The notes beneath the pieces were generated by a model. That model made no database searches and was not told the DNA's origin. It saw nothing but the letters and a program-made list of their open reading frames with translations. Position numbers and translations under genes: made by a program. Source: JBCBXA01 sp039816825 (GTDB taxonomy: Bacteria; Pseudomonadota; Alphaproteobacteria; Rhizobiales; Rhizobiaceae). From it: a stretch of DNA of 18,472 nt. Each line of letters begins with the position of its first letter. The stretch's first letter is position 1. Below, one piece after another: positions 8,249 to 14,699 of the stretch. The stretch is from positions 1 to 18,472 of the forward strand of contig JBCBXA010000051.1 of NCBI GenBank assembly GCA_039816825.1. The letters are read 5' to 3'.

Positions 8249-9192
8249 TATGCTGCACCCAGAGCGGCGTCGGACATGCGCAGGTGCAATGCCACCAGCA
8301 CTTGAGACGCTGGCTTGTCGGTATGATGTCTGATGTAGCTCCAGCCCCGTCGCACCGCTGCCTGGTGAAGCGCTTCCTGGCGTGCGGTGAAGCGTTTGCG
8401 ATACTCCTCCGACATGGACTCGGCGCGCCCGGCCGTCAGTTTCACGCCGCGCTCGGGGTCGATGAAATCGGTCCGGCCGGTGAAGGGAAATCTCTCTTCA
8501 GCAGGGTCTATGATGTGGACGAGATGCCCGCGCACCCTCCGGGAAGCAAGCTCGTCGATCAGGTGAAGCGTCTTGTCCAAAGGTCCCAGAAAATCGCTGA
8601 CGATCACGACATCACTATGGGGTCTCAGGCTTGAGACGTCGGGCTGTTCAAAGTGGATGGTATCGACGCGCGGCAGTTTTGCCGCAAGACGTTCTGCCGC
8701 CTGGCGATGTGTGATCGGTGCGCCTGCTCCCAGATAGCCAATCCGCTCGCCGGACCGCGCCAGCACTTCCGCCATTGCCAAGGCCAGAACCAGAGCCCGC
8801 TCCTGTTTGGAGGTTTGCGCACCTCCGGACTGATATCGCATGGAGGGAGATCCATCGGCCCAGAGCCAGACGGTATGAACGGCTTCCCACTCGCGATCCC
8901 TCAAATAGAGGTTCTCGTCGCGCGCTGATCTGCGCCAGTCGATGCGTGCTGGGTTTTCACCATCAGCAAAAGGTCGGAACTGCCAGAAATTCTCCCCGAC
9001 ACCACGCCTGCGTCGACCATGCCAGCCGGAAATGACGGTGTTTGCAACGCGCCTTGCTTCGACCAGAAGGTCGGGCACCAGAGCAGCCCGGGCGCGGGAG
9101 CGCCCAATGAGCTGCTTAGCCGTCGCGGCCGGCGTGGCTGCACCCACCTGTCCGCGTGCGAGCTTGAACTCTGAGGCCGCTGGCTGCGCCAT
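8248..9192 (-). CDS. DUF58 domain protein, MoxR partner
   Basis: This 314-residue protein carries the DUF58 core block at about 64-103: GVGENFWQF, RPFADGENPARIDW, RRSARDENLYLRDREWE. It is followed by a DxSxS-type MIDAS motif, D113-G-S-P-S117-M, and a later VIVSDFLG strand, the layout of a degenerate von Willebrand-A fold. It has no signal peptide or membrane helix and should be cytoplasmic, as expected for a protein that partners a MoxR AAA+ ATPase. It starts 3 bases after the moxR stop and its TAA overlaps the next ATG, so the genes are co-translated. Family knowledge pairs DUF58 and MoxR in nearly all bacteria that have them, where they are thought to assemble or activate metal-binding or membrane complexes. 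The exact client here is unknown. Confidence 0.93.
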   Translation of the reverse strand: MAQPAASEFKLARGQVGAATPAATAKQLIGRSRARAALVPDLLVEARRVANTVISGWHGRRRRGVGENFWQFRPFADGENPARIDWRRSARDENLYLRDREWEAVHTVWLWADGSPSMRYQSGGAQTSKQERALVLALAMAEVLARSGERIGYLGAGAPITHRQAAERLAAKLPRVDTIHFEQPDVSSLRPHSDVVIVSDFLGPLDKTLHLIDELASRRVRGHLVHIIDPAEERFPFTGRTDFIDPERGVKLTAGRAESMSEEYRKRFTARQEALHQAAVRRGWSYIRHHTDKPASQVLVALHLRMSDAALGAA

Positions 9193-9194
9193 CG

Positions 9195-10202
9195 TTAGCC
9201 GATCCGCTGGACGAGGTCTGCGATGACGTCGGTCACCGTCACGCCCTCCGCCCGCGCTGAGAAGTCGAGAGCCATGCGGTGTTTGAGAACGGGCTGTGCG
9301 AGGGCGAGAACATCATCCACCGACGGTGCCAGACGGCCATCAGACAAGGCGCGTGCGCGAACCGCCAGCATAAGCGACTGGCTCGCCCGAGGGCCAGGGC
9401 CCCATGCGATGCGGGGGTCCGATGCGTCGCCCTGTCCCGGGCGTGCGCTGCGCACAAGATCGAGGATGGCCTCGACCACGCTTTCGCCCACCGGCAACTG
9501 CCTGACCAGCGCCTGAAGCTCCATCAGCTCGTCGGCGGACAGCACTTCACGGGCTGTCGCACCGGAACTGCCCGTGGTGTCGAGGAGGATGCGCCGCTCC
9601 GCTTCCCGCTCAGGATAATCAACGTCCACCTGCATCAGGAAACGGTCGAGCTGAGCTTCCGGCAGGGGGTATGTGCCTTCCTGCTCCAGCGGGTTTTGGG
9701 TGGCGAGCACATGGAAGGGCGCGGGCAGATCGTGCCGCTCGCCAGCCACGGTCACATGATACTCCTGCATGGCCTGCAGCAGAGCGGACTGCGTGCGTGG
9801 GCTGGCTCGGTTGATCTCGTCCGCCATGAGAAGCTGCGCGAAGATCGGGCCGCGCACGAACCGGAATGAGCGTTTGCCATCATCGGCGACATCCAGCACT
9901 TCAGAGCCCAGAATATCTGACGGCATCAGGTCGGGTGTGAACTGAACACGACCAGCGTTCAGGCCCAGCACCGTGCCAAGCGTGTCGACCAGCTTGGTCT
10001 TGGCCAGACCTGGCACACCAACCAGAACAGCGTGGCCGCCTGAAAGGATGGTGACCAGGGTCTGTTCAACCACAGTTTCCTGACCGAAGATCACTTCGCC
10101 AATGGCGGCCTTGGCTTCCTGAACGCGCGAGGCTGCAGCCTCGGCTTTCTTTACGACGGCATCGCGGTCGGCTTTGCTCAGTGTTTCGGCGGCAATGTTC
10201 AT
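9195..10202 (-). CDS. MoxR-family AAA+ ATPase
   Basis: This 335-residue cytosolic AAA+ ATPase is the first gene of the four-gene operon. It has the MoxR-type Walker A GVPGLAKT (62-69), Walker B LLMADEIN (124-131), sensor-1 ATQNP (167-171) and the LDRF arginine-finger region (185-188). The N-terminal helix with VIFGQ (38-41) is also family-typical. An in-frame ATG exists 90 bases upstream at 10292. The ATG at 10202 is chosen because GAGGGA sits 6 bases before it and the extra 30 residues match nothing conserved. MoxR proteins use ATP hydrolysis to remodel partner proteins that have MIDAS sites, and three MIDAS-like partners follow in the operon. It is divergent from the DUF1285 operon. Confidence 0.95.
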   Translation of the reverse strand: MNIAAETLSKADRDAVVKKAEAAASRVQEAKAAIGEVIFGQETVVEQTLVTILSGGHAVLVGVPGLAKTKLVDTLGTVLGLNAGRVQFTPDLMPSDILGSEVLDVADDGKRSFRFVRGPIFAQLLMADEINRASPRTQSALLQAMQEYHVTVAGERHDLPAPFHVLATQNPLEQEGTYPLPEAQLDRFLMQVDVDYPEREAERRILLDTTGSSGATAREVLSADELMELQALVRQLPVGESVVEAILDLVRSARPGQGDASDPRIAWGPGPRASQSLMLAVRARALSDGRLAPSVDDVLALAQPVLKHRMALDFSARAEGVTVTDVIADLVQRIG

Positions 10203-10264
10203 TTCGCATCCCTCAAAAAGGTGACGGCGGCTCGCTGCTTTCGAGAAGAACGCCGATCCTTGAA

Positions 10265-10274
10265 AGACTAGTCT
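10265..10274. promoter_or_regulatory. 10-bp palindrome upstream of moxR
   Basis: AGACTAGTCT is a perfect palindrome centred on CTAG, a tetramer that is usually rare in proteobacterial DNA. It lies about 65 bases upstream of the moxR start, where a repressor or activator could act on the operon promoter. That it is an operator is inference. Confidence 0.3.
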
Positions 10275-10337
10275 CACTTGGGGCGCGAACAAGGCGTGGA
10301 CGCGATCTTCACGGGCATTTCATGGGACAAGGGTGAG

Positions 10338-10362
10338 GGCACGATGTCGCTGCCATCGTGCC
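10338..10362. promoter_or_regulatory. 9-bp inverted repeat in the divergent moxR/DUF1285 region
   Basis: GGCACGATG at 10338-10346 and CATCGTGCC at 10354-10362 are exact reverse complements around 7 bases. It is the strongest dyad in this 243-base divergent region, which otherwise shows no ORF. It could be an operator shared by the two operons or a hairpin in a 5' leader. The six-T run at 10383-10388 is about 20 bases away, too far for a standard intrinsic terminator. Confidence 0.45.
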
Positions 10363-10410
10363 AAACTCTCGAACATCCAGACTTTTTTGCTGTTGTTCGG
10401 CTTGGCCCTG

Positions 10411-10439
10411 TTGGTGCTGAGCCCCGGCTCGCCTAATTA
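10411..10439 (+). promoter_or_regulatory. Predicted sigma-70 type promoter giving a nearly leaderless DUF1285 mRNA
   Basis: TTGGTG (10411-10416) and TAATTA (10434-10439) are separated by exactly 17 bases. Transcription would begin about 7 bases after the -10 box, at or next to the ATG at 10446. No purine-rich ribosome binding site lies before that ATG, which agrees with a leaderless message. An inverted repeat (GAGCC/GGCTC, 10419-10430) lies within the spacer. Confidence 0.4.
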
Positions 10440-10445
10440 GCTCCC

Positions 10446-11063
10446 ATGCCTGATGCTTCTCCCAGCCGCCCCGACCAAGACCTCAGCGATCTCATTCGCG
10501 CTGCGCAAAAGGGCTCGGCCGGAGGCAGACCGCCCGTCGACAAATGGAACCCGGATTTCTGCGGTGATCTGGATATGGAAATCCAGTCAGACGGCACATG
10601 GTTCTATCTTGGTACGCCGATAGGCCGCGCGGCGCTGGTGAAACTCTTTTCGTCCGTACTCATCGAAGAGGGTGGCTCCTACTTTCTCGTGACGCCGGTC
10701 GAGAAAGTAGGGCTGAGGGTTGAAGATGCGCCCTTTGTGGCCGTTGAGATGGCCGTGCAGAATCAGGGGCTCCCTGACCAGACACTGATCCTGCGCACCA
10801 ATGTTGGAGACGTGGTAGAGGTGGGGCCAAGCAATCCTCTGCGCTTCGCGTTTGAGGGTGAGGAGAACCGATTGAAGCCCTATACGCTCGTGAGGGACGT
10901 TCGCGGACGGCTTGAAGCGCTGCTGGCCCGCCCGCTTCTTTATCAACTCGTGGATCTGGGCGAAGAGATCGAAGTGGCTGGCGAGACCATGTTTTCGGTA
11001 CGGTCCGGTGGTGAGGTTTATCCCATCATGCCGGCGGACGAGCTGGCCCGGCTGTCGGCATGA
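10446..11063 (+). CDS. DUF1285 domain-containing protein
   Basis: This 205-residue cytosolic protein matches the DUF1285 family. The hallmark is GGRPPVDKWNPDFCGDLDMEI at about 26-46, followed by IQSDGTWFYLGTPIGRAALVKLF (about 46-68), then a second beta-rich half. The family has no proven biochemical role. The gene is the first of an operon with CoA pyrophosphatase and CCA-adding enzyme; its TGA overlaps the next ATG as ATGA, so translation is coupled. No ribosome binding site is visible before its own ATG, and a promoter-like pair ends 6 bases upstream, so the message may be leaderless. Confidence 0.9.
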   Translation: MPDASPSRPDQDLSDLIRAAQKGSAGGRPPVDKWNPDFCGDLDMEIQSDGTWFYLGTPIGRAALVKLFSSVLIEEGGSYFLVTPVEKVGLRVEDAPFVAVEMAVQNQGLPDQTLILRTNVGDVVEVGPSNPLRFAFEGEENRLKPYTLVRDVRGRLEALLARPLLYQLVDLGEEIEVAGETMFSVRSGGEVYPIMPADELARLSA

Positions 11064-11704
11064 AAGCCCAAGAGTTCGAAGCCCTTGTGGCCTCAAAACA
11101 CGAGGCGCTCGCCACGGCTCGTTGGGGAGATGAGGTCCAGAACCCGCATCTGTCGCCATATTATCAAGGGCTTGCCTATCGCGAGGCTGCGGTGCTCATC
11201 CCCATCGTCGACCGCGCCGATGGTGCCACCGTTCTGTTCACATACCGCGCGGCTCATCTGAAAGCCCATGCGGGGCAAATTTCGTTTCCCGGCGGAAAGA
11301 TCGATCCGGCTGACCGGGATGCACCAGCCACTGCACTTCGTGAATTCCACGAAGAGATCGGCATTGGTCACAGCCATGTTCGCGTGATCGGGCAGGGGCC
11401 TGATTATCCCACCGGTAGCGGCTATCGGATCCATCCGGTCCTTGGGGTCGTGCCCGCCGATCTGCCCATGACGCTGGAACCCGGAGAGGTGGACAGTGTC
11501 TTCGAAGTGCCGCTGGCGCACCTCCTTGATCCCGCGGCGATTGAGTTGACCACCAAGGACAATCTGGTCCGTGGGCACACGGTCAACATTTACCGGATTG
11601 CGTGGCGCGAGCATTTGATCTGGGGCATTACCGCCGGGATCGTTGCCAGCCTTCAGCACACCTTGTTGGGCCGACATGAATGGGAGCCTGCGGCCCATGG
11701 GTGA
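11060..11704 (+). CDS. CoA pyrophosphatase (NUDIX, NudL/YeaB family)
   Basis: This 214-residue NUDIX enzyme belongs to the group that splits CoA into 3',5'-ADP and 4'-phosphopantetheine. The CoA-specific signature lies at 59-79: LFTYRAAHLKAHAGQISFPGG. It merges into the Nudix box, ending R94-E-F-H-E-E-I-G-I102, with all catalytic glutamates and the arginine kept. The C-terminal part (GYRIHPVLGVVP, EVDSVFEVPL) is typical as well. The start ATG overlaps the DUF1285 stop, and its own stop overlaps the cca start by 8 bases. Cytosolic. Confidence 0.94.
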   Translation: MKAQEFEALVASKHEALATARWGDEVQNPHLSPYYQGLAYREAAVLIPIVDRADGATVLFTYRAAHLKAHAGQISFPGGKIDPADRDAPATALREFHEEIGIGHSHVRVIGQGPDYPTGSGYRIHPVLGVVPADLPMTLEPGEVDSVFEVPLAHLLDPAAIELTTKDNLVRGHTVNIYRIAWREHLIWGITAGIVASLQHTLLGRHEWEPAAHG

Positions 11705-12950
11705 TTTCGAAACCCGGCAACTGGAGCCGGAGGCAGCGGCCTTTCTTCAAAGCCCATCCCTCGCAGCCGTGTTTGATGCGCTGGAAGGCGCAGGCGGCGA
11801 AGTCCGGGTCAATGGTGGCGCCGTGCGCAACGCCTTGATGGGTGAGCCGGTCGCTGACATCGATCTCAGCACGGATCTGTTACCGTCCTCCGTCATTCAG
11901 GCGGCGGAGAAGGCATCACTCAAGTCCGTTCCCACCGGTATTGATCATGGCACAGTCACCATCATCAGCGGGAGAGACGCTTATGAGGTGACGACCCTTC
12001 GGCAGGACATTGAGACCGACGGGCGTCATGCCGTCGTGCAGTTTGGCACAGACTGGAGAGCGGATGCCATGCGCCGCGATTTTACGGTCAACGGCATCTA
12101 TGCGGACCGAAAGGGCGTTCTGACGGATTATGTTGGAGGGCTGGAGGATATCCGCACGAGGACCATCCGATTTATCGGCGATCCGGCTCAGCGCATTGCC
12201 GAAGACCATCTGCGCATTCTGCGCCTGTTCCGCTTCTTCGCCTGGTACGGACCTGAGCGCGTCGGACGACCGGATGCCGATGCGCTTCGGGCCATTGCCC
12301 GCGCCAAGCAAGAGCTTGTGAACCTCTCGATTGAGCGCGTTTGGAACGAGTTGCGGAAGCTGCTCGCTGCGCGGGACCCCAGCAAGGCGCTCCTTTGGAT
12401 GCGGACGACGGGCGTGCTCGGCATCATCCTGCCCGAAAGCGAGAAGTGGGGCATTGACGCGATCCATGGCCTCATTTCAGCCGAGCATGAGCATGATTGG
12501 TCGCCTGATGCGCTGCTTCGGTTGGCGGCCATTGTTCCTCTTCGGTCTGATGATGTGTCTGTTATGGCGGACAGGCTGAAGGCGTCTAACGCTGACCGAA
12601 AGGCACTGGAAGAGATGGCAATCCTCGACGCGCCATCAACCGATACGTCCATCGAAACATGGCGCGACCGGCTCTATCGCGCCGATAGGGTCGCACTGGC
12701 GCGGCGTTTGAAACTGGCTGCGGCATCCGCCGCCGCTCGTGGCGATGCAGCCTTGGTCACGCACTTTCTAGAGAGGCATGAAGAGGTGCAACGCTACGTG
12801 CGGCCTGAGTTTCCGTTGAACGGGAAGGCGCTCAAGTCCGCTGGCGTTGAGGCGGGGCCAGCCATGGGTGAGCTTCTCAAGCGCCTCGAGGCCGACTGGA
12901 TTGCGTCGGACTTTCAGCTGACGGCTGATGAACTGCTGGCGAAAATCTAG
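11697..12950 (+). CDS. cca: CCA tRNA nucleotidyltransferase (class II, bacterial)
   Basis: This 417-residue enzyme adds or repairs the 3'-CCA of tRNAs. The polymerase head shows GGAVRNALMG at 40-49 and the metal-binding pair D54-I-D56. RRDFTVNGIY lies at 126-135 and RIAEDHLRILRLFRF at 166-180; together these mark the class II tRNA nucleotidyltransferase/poly(A)-polymerase family. The helical body and tail follow. The usual Asp after the GG(A)xR motif is Asn here, which also occurs in relatives. In-frame ATGs at 11643 and 11676 lie deep within the NUDIX gene; 11697 fits the family N-terminus, with GGGAG about 11 bases before it. It is the last gene of the DUF1285 operon, and the stop codon lies within a hairpin. 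Confidence 0.93.
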   Translation: MGDFETRQLEPEAAAFLQSPSLAAVFDALEGAGGEVRVNGGAVRNALMGEPVADIDLSTDLLPSSVIQAAEKASLKSVPTGIDHGTVTIISGRDAYEVTTLRQDIETDGRHAVVQFGTDWRADAMRRDFTVNGIYADRKGVLTDYVGGLEDIRTRTIRFIGDPAQRIAEDHLRILRLFRFFAWYGPERVGRPDADALRAIARAKQELVNLSIERVWNELRKLLAARDPSKALLWMRTTGVLGIILPESEKWGIDAIHGLISAEHEHDWSPDALLRLAAIVPLRSDDVSVMADRLKASNADRKALEEMAILDAPSTDTSIETWRDRLYRADRVALARRLKLAAASAAARGDAALVTHFLERHEEVQRYVRPEFPLNGKALKSAGVEAGPAMGELLKRLEADWIASDFQLTADELLAKI

Positions 12951-12964
12951 GGTCAGGACCCTAG
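12947..12964. repeat. Perfect hairpin spanning the cca stop codon
   Basis: CTAGGGTC (12947-12954) and GACCCTAG (12957-12964) are exact reverse complements with 2 bases between. The TAG stop of cca is in the left arm. It could protect the 3' end of the operon message or slow RNA polymerase; no T-tract follows, so it is not a standard intrinsic terminator. Confidence 0.6.
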
Positions 12965-13052
12965 CCTGTTCAGGCGCTTGTGCATTCCCGCTTTGCGGGC
13001 TTAGACTTATCGCCCAGAAGGGCGCTCCTGCGACTTTCCGTTCGCGCGCCCT
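12964..13052. repeat. Series of further hairpins, two of them mutually exclusive
   Basis: Four more inverted repeats follow the cca hairpin. They are GCCTG/CAGGC at 12964-12975, CCCGC/GCGGG at 12987-12999, CGCCC/GGGCG at 13011-13024 and AGGGCGC/GCGCCCT at 13019-13052. The last two share bases 13019-13024 and so cannot form together, the geometry of an attenuator or switch. The span ends about 50 bases upstream of the CBS-protein start and holds no credible ORF. Confidence 0.5.
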
Positions 13053-13101
13053 CAGGCAACATGGCTCGACCGTGCCTGGAAAATGCGAAGGGAGACGCAT
13101 T

Positions 13102-13548
13102 GTGACAATCGCCGCTATTCTCAACAGCAAAGCCGCTCAGCACGACCGCCCGGTCATTTCGGTTGGACCCGATATGAGCATCACTGAAGTGCTCACGGTT
13201 CTTGCCCAGAACCGCATCGGGGCGGTGTTGGTCTGTGAAGGGGATGATCTCGTCGGCATTCTCTCAGAGCGTGACATCGTGCGAGCACTGGAAAAAGACG
13301 GCGCAGGCATCCTCAAATATTCTGCCAGCAAGCTTATGACCAAGAAGCCGGTCACAGTGGAGCGCGATGAAACGGCTCCCCGCGCCATGGAACTGATGAC
13401 CGAGGGCCGTTTCCGCCATTTGCCGGTCGTCGAGAATGGCGCGCTTGTTGGGCTCGTCACGCTGGGCGATGTCGTGCGCAAGCGCATCGAAGATGCCGAG
13501 CGCGAGGCCGAGGAGATGCGGGCCTACGTGTCAGCACCTCCCGGCTAG
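13102..13548 (+). CDS. CBS-domain pair protein
   Basis: This 148-residue protein consists of two CBS domains, at about 8-60 (LVGILSERDIVRAL) and 75-130 (GRFRHLPVVENGALVGLVTLGDVV), plus a short charged tail. Such stand-alone pairs bind adenosyl ligands (AMP, ATP, SAM or NAD) and sense energy or redox state; no partner domain is fused here. The GTG at 13102 is chosen because AGGGAG sits 7 bases before it and the product then starts just ahead of the first CBS domain. The frame is open further upstream to an ATG at 12928, but that would overlap cca and a hairpin region and adds nothing conserved. It converges on hemF with 9 bases between stops. Confidence 0.92.
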   Translation: MTIAAILNSKAAQHDRPVISVGPDMSITEVLTVLAQNRIGAVLVCEGDDLVGILSERDIVRALEKDGAGILKYSASKLMTKKPVTVERDETAPRAMELMTEGRFRHLPVVENGALVGLVTLGDVVRKRIEDAEREAEEMRAYVSAPPG

Positions 13549-13557
13549 AACCTCAAC

Positions 13558-14517
13558 TCAGGGCCACTTCACCACGGGCGGCATGGAAGACAGGATCGAG
13601 TCGATGTTGCCGCCTGTCTTGAGCCCGAAGATCGTCCCGCGGTCATAGAGCAGATTGAACTCCACATAACGCCCGCGGCGGATGAGCTGTTCCTCCCTGT
13701 CGGCTTCTGTCCATGGCTTTTCCATGTTGGCGCGGACAAGTCGGTCGTAGATCGCGAGAAATCCCTTGCCGACATCCTGTGTCATGGCGAAGTCGGCGTC
13801 CCAGCGTGAGCCATCTTCGCTGGAGCGAAGATAGTCGTAAAAGATGCCGCCGATGCCGCGCATCTCATTGCGGTGGGGCAGCGAGAAATAGTCGTCGCAC
13901 CAGCTCTTGTACATATCGTAGTCTGACTGCTCGTGGGGCGCGACGGCGTCCTGCATGGCCTTGTGGAAAGCCACCGTGTCAGGGTCATCCTGAGTGCGCC
14001 GACGGTCCAGAACCGGTGTCAGATCTGCACCACCGCCAAACCATTGCGAACTCGTCACAACCATGCGCGTGTTCATATGCACGGCGGGGACGTTGGGATT
14101 TTGCATATGGGCGATGAGTGAGATGCCAGACGCCCAATAGCGTGGATCGTCCGACGCGCCGGGCACGTTCTTGCGCATCTCTTCGTTGAACTCGCCGAAC
14201 ACTGTTGAGGTGTGGACGCCCACCTTTTCGAACACGCGGCCATGCATCATGGCCATGGTGCCGCCGCCTTCTGCGCCGTCTTTTTTAAGCCATTTGGTGC
14301 GTTCAACTCTGCCTGCATTGTCAGCAACTGGATCCGGGTGGCCGTTCACCGAGCTGAGGCAGGCACGCGCCTCGCTATCTGCGAAATCGTCCTCGATTGT
14401 CTCAAAGGCGGTCAGAATTCGGTTTTGCAGTTCCTCAAACCATGCCTTGGCGGTCGCTTTCTTGGTTTCCAGATCGGTGGGATGGGAAAGGGGAAGGTCT
14501 TTGGGGGAGTAACGCAC
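13558..14517 (-). CDS. hemF: Oxygen-dependent coproporphyrinogen III oxidase
   Basis: HemF oxidatively decarboxylates coproporphyrinogen III to protoporphyrinogen IX in haem synthesis, using O2, in the cytosol. The 319-residue product shows the family blocks GRVFEKVGVHTSTVFGEF (93-110), PAVHMNTRMV (144-153) and WFGGGADLTP (159-168). KSWCDDYFSLPHRNEMRGIGG (204-224) matches the HemF signature, and EFNLLYDRGTIFGL (286-299) follows. The GTG at 14517 is preferred: TAGGA lies 9 bases before it, and it leaves room for a promoter behind the FNR-like box. An ATG at 14568 (17 residues longer) is possible but has no ribosome binding site, and starting there would put the box almost inside the leader. 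Length with the GTG is close to the family's roughly 300 residues. Confidence 0.95.
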   Translation of the reverse strand: MRYSPKDLPLSHPTDLETKKATAKAWFEELQNRILTAFETIEDDFADSEARACLSSVNGHPDPVADNAGRVERTKWLKKDGAEGGGTMAMMHGRVFEKVGVHTSTVFGEFNEEMRKNVPGASDDPRYWASGISLIAHMQNPNVPAVHMNTRMVVTSSQWFGGGADLTPVLDRRRTQDDPDTVAFHKAMQDAVAPHEQSDYDMYKSWCDDYFSLPHRNEMRGIGGIFYDYLRSSEDGSRWDADFAMTQDVGKGFLAIYDRLVRANMEKPWTEADREEQLIRRGRYVEFNLLYDRGTIFGLKTGGNIDSILSSMPPVVKWP

Positions 14518-14547
14518 GGCGAGGAATCCTAGATAATGACAATCGTT

Positions 14548-14553
14548 CCTATC
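14548..14553 (-). promoter_or_regulatory. Possible hemF -10 box
   Basis: On the minus strand GATAGG reads here, a weak -10 element. A start near 14541 would place the centre of the upstream FNR-like box about 41 bases upstream, the class II activator position. It would also give a 5' leader of about 24 bases holding TAGGA before the GTG. The hexamer alone is a poor match; the spacing is what supports it. Confidence 0.3.
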
Positions 14554-14574
14554 AGGATTTCGCGTCATGCCAAA

Positions 14575-14588
14575 TTGACACAAATCAA
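14575..14588. promoter_or_regulatory. FNR/FixK/Anr-type binding site
   Basis: The plus strand reads TTGACACAAATCAA. It fits TTGA-N6-TCAA, the core of the FNR/Anr/FixK consensus TTGAT-N4-ATCAA, with one deviation (C for T at position 5). It lies between divergent hemF and the ABC exporter gene, centred about 64 bases upstream of the hemF GTG. hemF is under Anr/Dnr control in Pseudomonas aeruginosa, so the target makes sense. Regulation here is inferred. Confidence 0.5.
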
Positions 14589-14628
14589 TGGCTGTTGGTT
14601 TCCTTGATGGCCTTGTCAGCCTGATTGA

Positions 14629-14658
14629 TTGGTCAACGATCTGCACTCAGCCTATATT
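14629..14658 (+). promoter_or_regulatory. Predicted promoter of the first ABC exporter gene
   Basis: TTGGTC (14629-14634) and TATATT (14653-14658) are 18 bases apart and would start transcription near 14665, about 35 bases before the ATG at 14700. The 10-mer CAGCCTATAT (14648-14657) recurs upstream of the second ABC gene at 17397-17406. Confidence 0.4.
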
Positions 14659-14699
14659 GCGGTCGCGCCGACCGTTTCGGCGCAGTTTGTGAGACCCCC

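Noticed and set aside
10338..10388. Intrinsic terminator formed by the 9-bp dyad and the downstream six-T run
   Set aside because: About 20 bases separate the stem from the T-run, and it lies in a divergent region where no gene needs to end.
12928..13101. Upstream extension of the CBS protein to an ATG at 12928
   Set aside because: It overlaps the end of cca and the hairpin series, has no ribosome binding site and encodes nothing conserved; the GTG at 13102 has a good one.
14624..14636. TTGATTGGTCAA as a second FNR box before the ABC gene
   Set aside because: The half-sites TTGA and TCAA are only 4 bases apart rather than 6, which does not fit an FNR/FixK dimer.
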